DNA from: Streptomyces taklimakanensis
GTDB lineage: Bacteria; Actinomycetota; Actinomycetes; Streptomycetales; Streptomycetaceae
Direction: 5' to 3'
Assembly: GCF_009709575.1 (NCBI RefSeq)
Contig: NZ_WIXO01000001.1
Span: 3,908,001 to 3,972,000, forward strand
Length of the DNA: 64,000 nt
The translations under genes and the position numbers were made by a program. The notes beneath the pieces were generated by a model. The model worked only from the letters and a program-made list of their open reading frames with translations. It made no database searches and had not been told where the DNA came from. Every line of letters starts with the position of its first letter. The first letter of the stretch is position 1. Below are positions 1-8,946 of this stretch, piece by piece.

Positions 1-926
1 TCGGCGCCGCCGTCGTCGGAGCGCTCGGCATCGCGTACGGCGCCGGGTTGCTGCTGGACCACGCCGACGTCCCCAACGGCACCACCGTGCTCGGTGTGGA
101 GATCGGCGGCACCAGCAAGCAGGAGGCGGTGAACAAGCTCGAATCCGTCCTCGGCGAACGTGCCGAGCAGCCGCTGCTCCTCGACGTCGAGGGCGAACGG
201 AAGAAGCTCAAGCCGAGCGTCGCGGGCCTGACCTTCGACACCGAGACCACCGTGGACAGGGTCGCCGGGCGGGACTACAACCCCGTCTCCGTCATCGGAT
301 CCCTCTTCGGCGGCACCCGGGAGGCCGAGCCGGCCCTCACCGTCGACGAGGAGAAGCTCGCGGCGGCGCTGAAGGACCTGACCGCCCAGGAGGGCTCCGA
401 CGGGGCTCGGGAGGGCGCGGTCAGGTTCACCGGCGGAAAGGCCGTCGGCGTCCCCGGCGAGCCCTACGAGCAGGTGGACGTCGCCAAGAGCACCGACCTG
501 CTGGAGGACGCCTACCGCGAGCAGATCGCCACCGGCACGGAGGCCGCCGTCGCCCTGCCGGTCTCCGTGAAGCAGCCCCGGATCGACCGGGAGGAGATCG
601 ACCGGGCGATCCGGGAGTTCGGCGAGCCGGCGATGTCCGGCCTGGTCACGGTCCGGGCCGGGGACAGGTCGATCGCGTTCAGCCCCACGGGGACGCTGCC
701 GAAGTTCCTGTCCATGGAGCCGGTCGGGGACAAGCTCGTGGACACCTACGACCTGGAGGTGCTCCAGGAGCTGTACGGAGGGACCTTCGACGGAGTCCTG
801 GTCGCCCGCGGCAACGGCACCAAGACCCCGGTCACCCCGCAGGACGTCGCGGGCGCGCTGCGCGAGGCGCTGCGACAGACCGACCCGGCCAAGCGGGTCG
901 GCGTCATCGAACTCGACCCGCAGTAG
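1..926 (+). CDS. Membrane-anchored PG_binding_4 (VanW-associated) domain protein, 5' end missing
   Basis: The reading frame is open from the left edge, so the N-terminus lies outside the window. The first visible residues (VVGALGIAYGAGLLL) form the end of a membrane segment. The rest looks extracytoplasmic: GVEIGGTSKQEA near the start is typical of the putative peptidoglycan-binding PG_binding_4 fold found in YoaR/VanW-type proteins, and a second similar stretch follows near residue 190. The family is thought to bind cell wall; the exact role is unknown. It ends 53 bases before the convergent SirB1-like gene. Family call is moderate; catalytic function is not claimed. Confidence 0.7.
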   Translation, partial: GAAVVGALGIAYGAGLLLDHADVPNGTTVLGVEIGGTSKQEAVNKLESVLGERAEQPLLLDVEGERKKLKPSVAGLTFDTETTVDRVAGRDYNPVSVIGSLFGGTREAEPALTVDEEKLAAALKDLTAQEGSDGAREGAVRFTGGKAVGVPGEPYEQVDVAKSTDLLEDAYREQIATGTEAAVALPVSVKQPRIDREEIDRAIREFGEPAMSGLVTVRAGDRSIAFSPTGTLPKFLSMEPVGDKLVDTYDLEVLQELYGGTFDGVLVARGNGTKTPVTPQDVAGALREALRQTDPAKRVGVIELDPQ

Positions 927-978
927 GCGCGCGCCGCCCCGGGCACCGGGACGGCGCGACGTGCGGCCCGCGCCCGGC

Positions 979-1836
979 TCAGTTGAGCCGGGCGCGGGCC
1001 GCACGTGCCTCGCGGCGCACCGCCTCGGCCGCGTTGGGCTCCATCGCCGCCACCATGCCCGCGTACGCCTCCAACTCCCGGGCACCGCCCGCGAAGTCGC
1101 CGCGCTCGACCAGCAGCCGCGCCCGCTCGTGCCGGAGCCGGGCCGGGTGGTGCGGCAACAGCAGCGACAGTTCCACCGCCCACAGCCGGACGTCCGTGTG
1201 CTCGGGACGGGCCGCCGCCCACGCACGGATGTTGTTCAGCACGCGCAGCACGATCTCCAGCGGACCGGCGGGCTGCAGCATCGCCTCCGTCGGGGCCGCG
1301 CCCGTCGTGCCGGCCACCAGCAGGTCCACGTCCCGGTCGTCCAGGGGCAGTCCGCCCGCGAAGGGGTCGACCAGCACGTGCTCGCCCCGCGGATCACCGA
1401 GTCCCACCACGAAGTGCCCCGGCAGCGCCACCCCGTACACCGGCGCACCCGCACGGCGCGCCACCTCGATCCACACCACCGACAACAGGATCGGCAGCCC
1501 GCGCCGCCGCCGCAGCACCTCGCCCAGCAGCGAGGACTCCAGCCGCCGGTAGTCGGCGGGGGTGCCGTGGAAGCCGCACCGGTCGCCGAGGAGCTCCTCC
1601 AGGGCGCGCGCCCAGGAACGCGGGGAGCGTGCCGGTTCGTACGGCAGCAGGCCCGTCAGCCGGTCCAACTCGATCTGGGCCTCGTCCACGCCCTTCCCCG
1701 CCCACCCGGGGTCCGCCTCGGCGTTGATCAGCAGGCACAGCAGCGCGAGGTCGGGCCGTGCCGCCCGCGCGGCCTCGGCGAAGCGTTCCCGCACCGTCCC
1801 GTCGCCGTTCTCGTCGTCCGCAAACCCACCATCCAT
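979..1836 (-). CDS. SirB1 / Transglut_core2 family protein
   Basis: 285 residues. The central part, with RRGLPILLSVVWIEVARRAG and GVALPGHFVVGL, carries the transglutaminase-like core of the SirB1 family. The His of PGHFVVG and the Asp of LVDPFAGG are in the places of the papain-like His/Asp pair. A TPR-like C-terminal half (RLRHERARLLVERGDF) is also usual for this family. No enzymatic activity is established for most members; protease or peptide-crosslinking activity is only inferred from fold. It runs convergently to the cell-wall-binding gene and is upstream-adjacent to the GNAT gene on the same strand, 91 bases away. Confidence 0.8.
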   Translation of the reverse strand: MDGGFADDENGDGTVRERFAEAARAARPDLALLCLLINAEADPGWAGKGVDEAQIELDRLTGLLPYEPARSPRSWARALEELLGDRCGFHGTPADYRRLESSLLGEVLRRRRGLPILLSVVWIEVARRAGAPVYGVALPGHFVVGLGDPRGEHVLVDPFAGGLPLDDRDVDLLVAGTTGAAPTEAMLQPAGPLEIVLRVLNNIRAWAAARPEHTDVRLWAVELSLLLPHHPARLRHERARLLVERGDFAGGARELEAYAGMVAAMEPNAAEAVRREARAARARLN

Positions 1837-1927
1837 GGGACTCTCCTACCCGCTGTCACCGTGCCCGCGGTACCCGGCGCCCCGTTTCCGCGGTCCCGTC
1901 CCGTTCCGTCCCGGCGCCACCCGCGGA

Positions 1928-2938
1928 TCAGGCCCGGGGCGCGCGGCGGTAGTGGTAGGCGTGGTGGTCGACGAAGCCCAACCGGTCGTAGAGGGCCAGG
2001 GCCGCGGTGTTGTCCGACTCGACCTGGAGGTACGCGGCCGAGGCGCCCTCCGCCAGCGCCGCGCGGGCCAACTCGGCCATCACCGCCGTCGCCAGTCCCT
2101 CCCGCCGCCGTTCCGGGGCGACCTCCACGGCGGCGAACCCCGCCCACCGGCCGTCCACCACGCAGCGCCCGATGGCCGCGGGGTCGGCGTTCGGTCCCTC
2201 CCCGGGCACGGTGGCGAACCACACCGACGGGCCGCCGCCCAGCACCGTGAGCGCGGCCTCGGCCGAGGCCGTCCAGGCGCCGCGGCGGTAGGCGCCCAGC
2301 CAGCTCTCGTCGGGCCGGCGGGCGAGCCGCACCCGTGGGTCCGGCTCACGGTCGGCCAGCGGCGCGAGCGCTCCCGTGCGCGCGAGCGCGAAGCGTTCGG
2401 CCGTCCATCCGCGCCGCTCCAGCTCGGCGGCCAACATCTCGTCGCCGTCCCCGCCGCCGGTGGTGACCTGGACCAGGGCGGGCAGGCCGCGCTCGGCGTA
2501 CCAGCGCACCACCTCCGCCAGGGCCTCGTCCGGCTCCACCCCCGGATCGCCCAGGGGCAGGACGGAGTTGGCGCGGCCGGTGAAACCGCCGGACGCGCGC
2601 AGCGTCCACCCGCCCAGCCGGGCCGTCTCCACCGCAGGCCAGCCGCGGGCCGCCACCTCCGCCAGCTCCCGTACGCCCGCCGCCGGGCCCCTCCGGCGGG
2701 CCGGGGTGGCCGGCACGACCTTCCCCGCGACCAGGTCCGACTCCGCGAGCCGCACGCTCCGTCCGCCGCGCCGTGTGACGGACAGCACACCGTCCGTCCA
2801 TGATGTGAGAACGCCGACGGTGTCGGTGAAGGTCGGCCCTCCGTCGGCGGAATCGGTCAGACTGCGCACCGAGACACGTTTCCCCACGTCGTCGGCGCTG
2901 ATGCGAAGCTCGAGTCGTCCGCCCACGGTGAACTCCAC
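1928..2938 (-). CDS. GNAT acetyltransferase with N-terminal SH3-like domain (Rv0428c type)
   Basis: The N-terminal 90 residues (GGRLELRISADDVGKRVSVR) form a small beta domain seen in Rv0428c-like proteins. A degenerate region follows, then a C-terminal GNAT domain with the acetyl-CoA loop RRREGLATAVMAELA and the closing strand motif NTAALALYDRLGF. It should transfer an acetyl group from acetyl-CoA to an unknown amine. I chose the GTG at 2938 because a strong AGGAGGG lies 13 bases upstream of it; the longer frame starting at 2950 would place that ribosome site directly against the start codon. It is divergent from ferredoxin. Confidence 0.8.
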   Translation of the reverse strand: MEFTVGGRLELRISADDVGKRVSVRSLTDSADGGPTFTDTVGVLTSWTDGVLSVTRRGGRSVRLAESDLVAGKVVPATPARRRGPAAGVRELAEVAARGWPAVETARLGGWTLRASGGFTGRANSVLPLGDPGVEPDEALAEVVRWYAERGLPALVQVTTGGGDGDEMLAAELERRGWTAERFALARTGALAPLADREPDPRVRLARRPDESWLGAYRRGAWTASAEAALTVLGGGPSVWFATVPGEGPNADPAAIGRCVVDGRWAGFAAVEVAPERRREGLATAVMAELARAALAEGASAAYLQVESDNTAALALYDRLGFVDHHAYHYRRAPRA

Positions 2939-3081
2939 GGCTGTGACCACCCCTCCTGTTCGTCTCCTGCCCCGGAACGGAGATACTAGGGGCGGGCATC
3001 GACGACGCCGCGCTCCCGCGCGCCACGCGGCTCAGCCACAACCGGACCGGCTGCCGCGCCCTACCGAGGAGGAACGACAGC

Positions 3082-3408
3082 GTGACCTACGTCATCGCGC
3101 AGCCTTGTGTGGACCTGAAGGACAAGGCATGCATCGAGGAGTGCCCCGTCGACTGCATCTACGAGGGCCAGAGGTCCTTGTACATCCACCCGGACGAGTG
3201 CGTCGACTGCGGGGCCTGTGAACCGGTCTGCCCGGTCGAGGCGATCTTCTACGAGGACGACGTCCCGGAGGAGTGGAAGGACTACTACAAGGCCAACGTC
3301 GAGTTCTTCGACGAGCTGGGCTCGCCCGGCGGCGCCAGCAAGCTCGGCCTGATCGAGCGCGACCACCCGTTCGTCGCCGCGCTCCCGCCGCAGGAACACG
3401 ACGAGTGA
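3082..3408 (+). CDS. fdxA: 7Fe ferredoxin
   Basis: 108-residue soluble electron carrier. The cysteine pattern is that of seven-iron ferredoxins: C9, C17 and C50 for the 3Fe-4S cluster, C21, C40, C43 and C46 for the 4Fe-4S cluster, with C25 free, as in Azotobacter ferredoxin I. The acidic tail is normal for the actinobacterial FdxA/FdxC group. The GTG start is preceded by GAGGAGGAA. It sits next to dapC, the arrangement of mycobacterial fdxC and its neighbouring aminotransferase. The terminator hairpin that follows suggests it is expressed largely on its own. Redox partners cannot be read from the sequence. Confidence 0.96.
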   Translation: MTYVIAQPCVDLKDKACIEECPVDCIYEGQRSLYIHPDECVDCGACEPVCPVEAIFYEDDVPEEWKDYYKANVEFFDELGSPGGASKLGLIERDHPFVAALPPQEHDE

Positions 3409-3440
3409 CGCGGGAGTGATCCCGCTTCCCCAGCACTGAT

Positions 3441-3475
3441 CCGGTCCCGCACGGCCCCGCGCCGTGCGGGACCGG
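3441..3475. terminator. 15-bp hairpin terminator after fdxA
   Basis: A perfect 15-bp inverted repeat (arms 3441-3455 and 3461-3475) with a CCCGC loop, followed by GTCTTT. It lies between two genes read in the same direction and should separate ferredoxin from dapC transcription. Confidence 0.8.
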
Positions 3476-3504
3476 GTCTTTCCCGGAAAGAGAGCGAGCC
3501 AGCC

Positions 3505-4602
3505 GTGCCACCCCTGTCCATGCGTCTGCCGGTCTTCCCGTGGGACCGGTTGGAGCCGTACAAGAAGACCGCAGCCGAACACCCGGACGGCATCGTGGAC
3601 CTCTCCGTGGGCACTCCGGTCGATCCGGTGCCCGACGTGATCCGGGAGGCGCTCGCCCGGGCGAGCGACAGTCCCGGGTACCCGACGGTGTGGGGCACCA
3701 CCGAGCTGCGGGACGCGATCGTGGGGTGGAGCGAGCGGCGGCTGGGCGCGCGGGGGCTGGCGCACACCCACGTCCTGCCGGTCGTCGGCTCCAAGGAGCT
3801 GGTGGCCTGGCTGCCGATCCAGCTCGGCATCGGCGCCGGGGACAAGGTGGCGTACCCCCAGCCGGCCTACCCGACCTACGAGGTGGGGGCGCGGCTGGCC
3901 GGCGCCGAGCCGGTCGCCTACGACTCACCGCGCGAGGTGGACCCCGACGGCCTGCGGCTGCTGTGGCTGAACTCGCCCTCCAACCCCACCGGGCGGGTGC
4001 TGCCGAAGGAGGAGTTGAAGGCCACCGTCGCCTGGGCGCGCGAGCACGGGGTGCTGGTCTTCAGCGACGAGTGCTACCTGGAGCTGGGGTGGGAGGCCGA
4101 GCCGGTCTCCGTCCTCCACCCGGACGTCTGCGGCGGCAGCCACGAGGGCATCGTCGCCGTCCACTCGCTCTCCAAGCGCTCCAACCTGGCCGGCTACCGC
4201 GCCGCGTTCCTGGTGGGGGACGAGGCGATCCTGGCCGAGCTGCTGAGGGTGCGCAAGCACGGCGGGATGATGGTGCCCGCCCCGGTGCAGGCCGCCACGG
4301 TGGCGGCGCTCGGCGACGACGCGCACGTGGCCGAGCAGCGCGAGCGCTACGCGGCGCGGCGCTCGGCGCTGCGCGCCGCGCTGGAGGCCAACGGATTCCG
4401 CATCGAGCACAGCGAGGCGTCGCTGTACCTGTGGGCGACGCGGGACGAACCCTGCTGGGAGACGGTGGAGGAGCTGTCCCGGCGTGGCGTGCTGGTGGCG
4501 CCCGGCGACTTCTACGGCTCGGTGGGGGAGCGACACGTGCGGGTCGCCTTCACGGCCACGGACGAGCGCGTCGGCGAGGCGGTGCGACGGCTGACGGCCT
4601 GA
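3505..4602 (+). CDS. dapC: N-succinyldiaminopimelate aminotransferase
   Basis: 365 residues, class I/II PLP aminotransferase. It converts N-succinyl-2-amino-6-oxopimelate plus glutamate to N-succinyl-LL-diaminopimelate in lysine and peptidoglycan precursor synthesis; some homologues also act on prephenate. The SPSNPTG motif gives N160, followed by D188, Y191 and the PLP lysine K224 in SLSKRSN. The 'DapC of actinobacteria' assignment rests on position: just after ferredoxin and in the same window as dapE, two steps later in the pathway. The GTG start sits shortly after a weak GAAAGAGAG ribosome site. A 13-bp hairpin terminates it. Confidence 0.93.
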   Translation: MPPLSMRLPVFPWDRLEPYKKTAAEHPDGIVDLSVGTPVDPVPDVIREALARASDSPGYPTVWGTTELRDAIVGWSERRLGARGLAHTHVLPVVGSKELVAWLPIQLGIGAGDKVAYPQPAYPTYEVGARLAGAEPVAYDSPREVDPDGLRLLWLNSPSNPTGRVLPKEELKATVAWAREHGVLVFSDECYLELGWEAEPVSVLHPDVCGGSHEGIVAVHSLSKRSNLAGYRAAFLVGDEAILAELLRVRKHGGMMVPAPVQAATVAALGDDAHVAEQRERYAARRSALRAALEANGFRIEHSEASLYLWATRDEPCWETVEELSRRGVLVAPGDFYGSVGERHVRVAFTATDERVGEAVRRLTA

Positions 4603-4627
4603 TCGCCGCCGCCGGGACGGACGCGGC

Positions 4628-4658
4628 GGGCCCGGGGGCCGTTGCGGCCCCCGGGCCC
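4628..4658. terminator. Hairpin terminator between dapC and the secreted protein gene
   Basis: A 13-bp perfect GC-only inverted repeat (4628-4640 with 4646-4658, loop GTTGC). It lies between two genes that converge, so it can serve both directions. There is no T-run, as is common in streptomycetes. Confidence 0.75.
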
Positions 4659-4753
4659 CGATCCCCGGGCCCCGTGTCGCGGCGCGCGGCGGGCGCGACG
4701 GACCCGGAGGGGCTGGACAAGGCGCGGACGTCGCGCAGAGGCGCCCGTGCGCG

Positions 4754-5272
4754 TCAGATCAGCGGCAGGCCCTTGACCGGCAGCTTGTCGGCGGCCGGGA
4801 GGGAGTCCGTCAGCGAGCCGGCGGGCTTGGTCAGGTCCTTGGCGAGGGGCAGCTTGCCCTTGCCCTTGGCGGCCTTGCCCTTGGTGGCCTTGCCCTTGGC
4901 GATCTTGCCGGCGGCGGGCTTGGCGGTCTCGCCCACGAGGGAACCGGCGGTCCCCACCGCGTCGCCGGCGGTCTTCTCCACGGCCGGAACGGCGGTCTTG
5001 CCCGCCGAGCCCACGGTCTTGCCCGCGGCGGGAACGATGTCCTGGACGGCCTTGCCGCCGGTCCGGGCGATCTGGTTGCCGGTGCCGCGCGAGGTGTCGT
5101 CGATGGTGTCGCCCAGGTGCGCGCCGTCCAGGTTGCTCACGCCGCCCAGGGTCTTGTCGGTGGGCAGGAGCTCGGTGGCGTTCGCGGAACCGGTCGCACC
5201 GACCGCGGAGGCGGCTCCCGCTGCGACCAGCAGCGCGGTCCGTGCGATCCGGCGCGAGAGGGGGAGGGACAT
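4754..5272 (-). CDS. Small secreted Lys/Gly/Ala-rich protein
   Basis: 172 residues. A typical Sec signal peptide (SRRIARTALLVAAGAASA) ends near residue 31 at ANA. The mature protein has no recognisable domain. It is low-complexity, with periodic AGKT/VGSAGK units in the middle and a lysine-rich patch (GKATKGKAAKGKGK) near residue 125. The ATG at 5272 has AAGGAG six bases upstream. Similar proteins are found in many streptomycetes, sometimes under misleading 'ATP-binding' labels. An extracellular or cell-wall-associated structural role is plausible but unsupported by any motif. Confidence 0.8.
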   Translation of the reverse strand: MSLPLSRRIARTALLVAAGAASAVGATGSANATELLPTDKTLGGVSNLDGAHLGDTIDDTSRGTGNQIARTGGKAVQDIVPAAGKTVGSAGKTAVPAVEKTAGDAVGTAGSLVGETAKPAAGKIAKGKATKGKAAKGKGKLPLAKDLTKPAGSLTDSLPAADKLPVKGLPLI

Positions 5273-5652
5273 GTTGCTCCTTCGACGGAGAAAGGCTTGC
5301 TGGGAAGGCCCCGCGGACGGTGGGTCGGCGGAGCGTCGTTGCGCATCCGGCCGGGGCGGCGCCCCTCGGACGCTGTGCCTATCGCGCCGAACGCCCCGGA
5401 GGTTGCGGTCGTCCGGGTAAAGGATTGGCAATGCGCCCCCGGCCGCCGAGGGCGCGCCGGAGGCCCCGGGGAGTGGTTCGGGCCGGGACGGCGGAGTACC
5501 CGAACAGGGCGTGACCAGGAGTTCTCCCAAAGGCGGCGGAGGTCGCGCGCGGCACGGACCGCGCGGCACAGGGCGCCTCCGAGGCGAACGGAATACGCCC
5601 GTCCGGGTGACGTCGAACGGTGCGGCGTGATGACGCGCCGCGCCACCGGGGC
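5273..5652. other. 380-base intergenic region upstream of the secreted-protein gene
   Basis: No coding signal on either strand. It holds the promoter region of the leftward secreted-protein gene and a 7-bp GC hairpin at 5546-5565, which may end transcription of the leftward gene at 5653-6579. No convincing -35/-10 pair could be assigned. Confidence 0.6.
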
Positions 5653-6579
5653 CTACCGGACGGTGGAGATGACGACCTCGTCGCGGGACGTGCCCTCGGC
5701 CGGACGCCACCCCTCGGCCGCCCGTCCCGCCTCCCAGACCCGCTCGCCGTAGGAGACCCGCTCGATCCCCAATTCCAGGGAGTGGGCCACCGCCCAGTGC
5801 GCGACCTCCCAGCCGCGGCGCTCGGCCTCCTCGTCGGTGCCGCGCGCCGGCGAGTGGACGGGCACGGACACGACCGGATCGGGCGCGCTGCGGCCACCGC
5901 CCGTGCCGGCGGCCTCCGGCAGCACGTCCGCGCCGAACTCGCGGACCAGGCGCTGCCGCACCTGCCCCGGATCGCCCGCGTCGGCGGCGGAGCGCTGTCC
6001 GGGCACGCAGGTGAGCGCGGCGGCACGACGGCCGGTGAGGGCGGCGGTGAGCATCGCCGCGCGGGACTCGTGCTTGGCGTAGGCGTCGGGGAAACCGCTG
6101 CGCTGCACCCGTTGCGCGGCGACGGTCAGCGGCAGCCGCGAGTAGCCCGGGATCTCCACCAGGTGGTCGTAGAACTTCCCGGCCGAGTACACCGGGTCCA
6201 TGATCTGCTCCTCGGTGCCCCACCCCTGGGAGGGCCGTTGCTGGAACAGTCCCACGGAGTCCCGGTCGCCGTAGTCGATGTTGCGCAGCGCGGACTCCTG
6301 CATGGCGGTGGCCAGCGCGATGGTCACCGCCCGTTCGGGCAGACCCCGGGCGGAGGCCACGGCCTGGATGGTGGAGGCGTTGGCGGCCTGCTGGGGTTCG
6401 ATGACGTACGGCTCGCCGCTCCCCTCGGCGGTCACGGTGCAGCGCGCGACTCCGGGCCCACCGGGATCGTGACGCACGGACAGGTACCCGGCGAGCCCGA
6501 GCAGCACGGCACACGCCGCGGCGAGGCGCAGGGTTCTGCGACGGTGCGGGACTCGCGAAGACGGTGTTCGCTCGGACAC
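5653..6579 (-). CDS. Membrane-anchored extracytoplasmic protein with lysozyme-like features
   Basis: 308 residues from a GTG start. One membrane segment ([17 protein letters not shown], about residues 16-33) anchors a periplasm-side domain. The stretch [27 protein letters not shown] is split by ALRNIDYGD but otherwise resembles the Glu and Gly-Leu-Phe-Gln-Gln signature of lytic transglycosylase/lysozyme-like proteins; E in MQES would be the catalytic acid. Streptomyces homologues are often called 'heavy metal transporter', with no support visible here. The most likely role is peptidoglycan processing. It is divergent from dapE, with 91 bases between the starts. Confidence 0.75.
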   Translation of the reverse strand: MSERTPSSRVPHRRRTLRLAAACAVLLGLAGYLSVRHDPGGPGVARCTVTAEGSGEPYVIEPQQAANASTIQAVASARGLPERAVTIALATAMQESALRNIDYGDRDSVGLFQQRPSQGWGTEEQIMDPVYSAGKFYDHLVEIPGYSRLPLTVAAQRVQRSGFPDAYAKHESRAAMLTAALTGRRAAALTCVPGQRSAADAGDPGQVRQRLVREFGADVLPEAAGTGGGRSAPDPVVSVPVHSPARGTDEEAERRGWEVAHWAVAHSLELGIERVSYGERVWEAGRAAEGWRPAEGTSRDEVVISTVR

Positions 6580-6670
6580 GCGACAAAGGTACCGGTGTCC
6601 ACCGCGCCCGCGTCCCGAACGGGGGCCTCGACGGGTGGGCGACCACGGGACGGGGGGTAGGGTCGGCCCC

Positions 6671-7804
6671 ATGGAGCGAGCCCTGGAAGCCACCGACACC
6701 GAGAACGGCCCCACGGCCGGCAGCGGCCGGGACGCCGCCGACCTCGACCTGACCCTGGACGTGGTGCGGCTGACCGCGCGGCTGGTCGACATCCCCTCGG
6801 TGAGCGGCGACGAGAAACGGCTCGCGGACGCGATCGAGACCGCGCTGCGCGCCCTGCCGCACCTGCGCGTGGACCGGTACGGCAACAACGTCGTCGCCCG
6901 CACCGAACTCGGCCGGGCCGAACGGGTCGTCCTGGCCGGGCACATCGACACCGTACCGATCGCCGACAACGTGCCCTCCCGGATGGAGGGCGGCGAACTG
7001 TGGGGCTGCGGCACCTCCGACATGAAGGCGGGGGTCGCCGTCCAACTGCGCATCGCCGCCACCGTGCCGGAGCCGAACCGCGATCTGACCTTCGTCTTCT
7101 ACGACAACGAGGAGGTCGACGCGCACCTCAACGGCCTGGGCCGACTCGCGGACGCCCACCCCGACTGGCTGGCCGGGGACTTCGCGGTGCTGCTGGAGCC
7201 CTCCGAGGGGGAGGTCGAGGGCGGCTGCCAGGGCACGTTGCGGGTCAGGCTGCACACCGGTGGGCAGCGCGCGCACTCCGCGCGGAGCTGGATGGGGAGG
7301 AACGCGATCCACGCCGCCGCGCCGATCCTCGCCCGGCTGGCCGCGTACGAGCCCCGGCGGCCGGTGGTCGACGGGCTGGAGTTCCGCGAGGGGCTCAACG
7401 CGGTGGGGATCGAGGGCGGCGTGGCGGGCAACGTCATCCCGGACGCGTGCACCGTCACCGTCAACTACCGCTACGCGCCCGACCTCACCCAGGAGCAGGC
7501 GGTGGAGCACGTCCGCGAGGTGTTCGCGGACTGCGGGGTGGAGCGGATCGAGGTGGACGACAGCTCCGGCCCGGCCCGCCCCGGCCTGGACCACCCCGCC
7601 GCCGCGGCCTTCGTGGCGGCGGTGGGCGGCGAGGCGCGGCCGAAGTACGGCTGGACGGACGTCTCCCGGTTCAGCGCGCTGGGCGTGCCCGCCGTCAACT
7701 ACGGTCCGGGGAACCCCAACCTGGCCCACAAGCGGGACGAGCGCGTGGAGGTCGCGCTGATCCCGCACTGCGAGGAACGACTGCGCGCCTGGCTCACGGC
7801 CTGA
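6671..7804 (+). CDS. dapE: Succinyl-diaminopimelate desuccinylase
   Basis: 377 residues, M20 family metallo-amidohydrolase. It removes succinate from N-succinyl-LL-diaminopimelate on the way to meso-DAP and lysine. Metal-binding and catalytic motifs are in order: GHIDTVP, the Asp of GTSDMKAG, the Glu pair of [19 protein letters not shown] and the terminal His of NLAHKRDE. The mid-domain SSGPARPG and NYRYAP are dimerisation-lid features. I use the ATG at 6671; an upstream GTG at 6635 is also in frame, and neither has a strong ribosome site. Mycobacterial dapE (Rv1202) sits in the same order relative to the following genes. Confidence 0.93.
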   Translation: MERALEATDTENGPTAGSGRDAADLDLTLDVVRLTARLVDIPSVSGDEKRLADAIETALRALPHLRVDRYGNNVVARTELGRAERVVLAGHIDTVPIADNVPSRMEGGELWGCGTSDMKAGVAVQLRIAATVPEPNRDLTFVFYDNEEVDAHLNGLGRLADAHPDWLAGDFAVLLEPSEGEVEGGCQGTLRVRLHTGGQRAHSARSWMGRNAIHAAAPILARLAAYEPRRPVVDGLEFREGLNAVGIEGGVAGNVIPDACTVTVNYRYAPDLTQEQAVEHVREVFADCGVERIEVDDSSGPARPGLDHPAAAAFVAAVGGEARPKYGWTDVSRFSALGVPAVNYGPGNPNLAHKRDERVEVALIPHCEERLRAWLTA

Positions 7805-7814
7805 CCGTTCCCCG

Positions 7815-7844
7815 TCCACCGGTGTCCACCGGTGTCCACCGGTA
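7815..7844. repeat. Three tandem 10-bp repeats (TCCACCGGTG)
   Basis: Three head-to-tail copies, the last with one changed base, directly after dapE. Each contains the palindrome ACCGGT. A nearby imperfect hairpin at about 7865-7892 reuses similar sequence and may be the dapE terminator. Confidence 0.8.
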
Positions 7845-8064
7845 TCGGACGTGCGGCCGCGGGCGGGTCCGTGTCGGTGGACACGGATCCCCGGGGCTTG
7901 TTCGTCGAGCGGCTGGGTATCGACTGATCCGCCGGGGTCCGTGCCGATGGCGCGGGCCCCGGCACGGGTCGGCTGCCGGCGCGCCCCGGAAAGTTCCGTT
8001 CCGCTTCATCCGGGCCTGCGTACCCTGGCGGCCTGTACATCAGCGTCGACAAGGGAGTCACACC

Positions 8065-8862
8065 ATGGCCAGTGCGGAGGAGTTCGAGCAGCGGCGGGCG
8101 CCGCAGGAGCAGCGTCTCGGACCGGTGGTGCGCCGCCGCGGCCAGGTCCAGAGCAGCACCACCGACCAACGGCTGCTGGACACGGCCGGTCCCTCGGAGT
8201 GGCTGCACCAGGACCCCTGGCGCGTCATGCGCATCCAGTCGGAGTTCGTCGAGGGCTTCGGCACCCTGGCCGAAATCGGACCGGCCATCAGCGTCTTCGG
8301 TTCGGCCCGCACCCCCGAGGGAACGCCCGAGTACGAGGCCGGGGTGAACATCGGCCGGGCGCTGGCCGAGAACGGGTTCACGGTGATCACCGGCGGTGGC
8401 CCGGGCGCCATGGAGGCCGCCAACCGGGGCGCGAGCGAGGCGGGCGGCACCTCGGTCGGTCTGGGCATCGAGCTGCCCTTCGAGCAGGGCCTGAACCCCT
8501 ACGTCGACATCGGCGTCAACTTCCGCTACTTCTTCGTGCGCAAGACGATGTTCGTCAAGTACGCGAGCGGCTTCGTCGTGCTCCCCGGCGGAATGGGCAC
8601 CATGGACGAGCTGTTCGAGGCGATCACCCTGGTGCAGACGCGGAAGGTCACCCGCTTCCCGATCGTGCTGTTCGGCACGGACTACTGGCGGGGACTGGTG
8701 GACTGGCTGCGCGACACCGTCGTGCCCAACGGCAAGGTGAGCCCGCACGACCTGGAGCTGTTCCACCTCACCGACGACGTGGACGAGACGATCGCGCTGG
8801 TCACCAAGGAGGCCGCCAAGGGATCGCCGGGCGAGCGCTTCCAGCCGGAGGACCCGGACTGA
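8065..8862 (+). CDS. LOG-family (TIGR00730) Rossmann-fold nucleotide phosphoribohydrolase
   Basis: 265 residues. It carries both signatures of the LOG family: GGGPGAMEAANRG and PGGMGTMDELFE. Family members cleave N6-substituted or plain AMP to base and ribose 5-phosphate, and some make cytokinins; the M. tuberculosis homologue Rv1205 is the best known in actinobacteria. About 60 extra N-terminal residues (QRRAPQEQRLGPVVRRR) are poorly conserved and charged. The ATG follows AAGGGAG. It is downstream of dapE by 260 bases and ends at a bidirectional terminator, so it is probably monocistronic. The physiological substrate in this organism is unknown. Confidence 0.92.
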   Translation: MASAEEFEQRRAPQEQRLGPVVRRRGQVQSSTTDQRLLDTAGPSEWLHQDPWRVMRIQSEFVEGFGTLAEIGPAISVFGSARTPEGTPEYEAGVNIGRALAENGFTVITGGGPGAMEAANRGASEAGGTSVGLGIELPFEQGLNPYVDIGVNFRYFFVRKTMFVKYASGFVVLPGGMGTMDELFEAITLVQTRKVTRFPIVLFGTDYWRGLVDWLRDTVVPNGKVSPHDLELFHLTDDVDETIALVTKEAAKGSPGERFQPEDPD

Positions 8863-8866
8863 CGCG

Positions 8867-8898
8867 CCGCACCGCCCCGGAGGTCCGGGGCGGTGCGG
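8867..8898. terminator. Bidirectional hairpin terminator between the LOG gene and folP
   Basis: A perfect 14-bp stem (8867-8880 with 8885-8898) and AGGT loop, starting five bases after the stop of the rightward gene and upstream of the end of the leftward folP homologue. Confidence 0.82.
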
Positions 8899-8946
8899 TC
8901 GTGCCCCGCGGAGCGCGGTACCGCCCCGGCTCGGGCCCGCTCCGGC

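Noticed and set aside
4754-7819. A 1021-codon open frame on the minus strand
   Set aside because: Only its last 172 codons are real (secreted protein). The rest is antisense to dapE and the lysozyme-like gene, and composition is that of a shadow frame.
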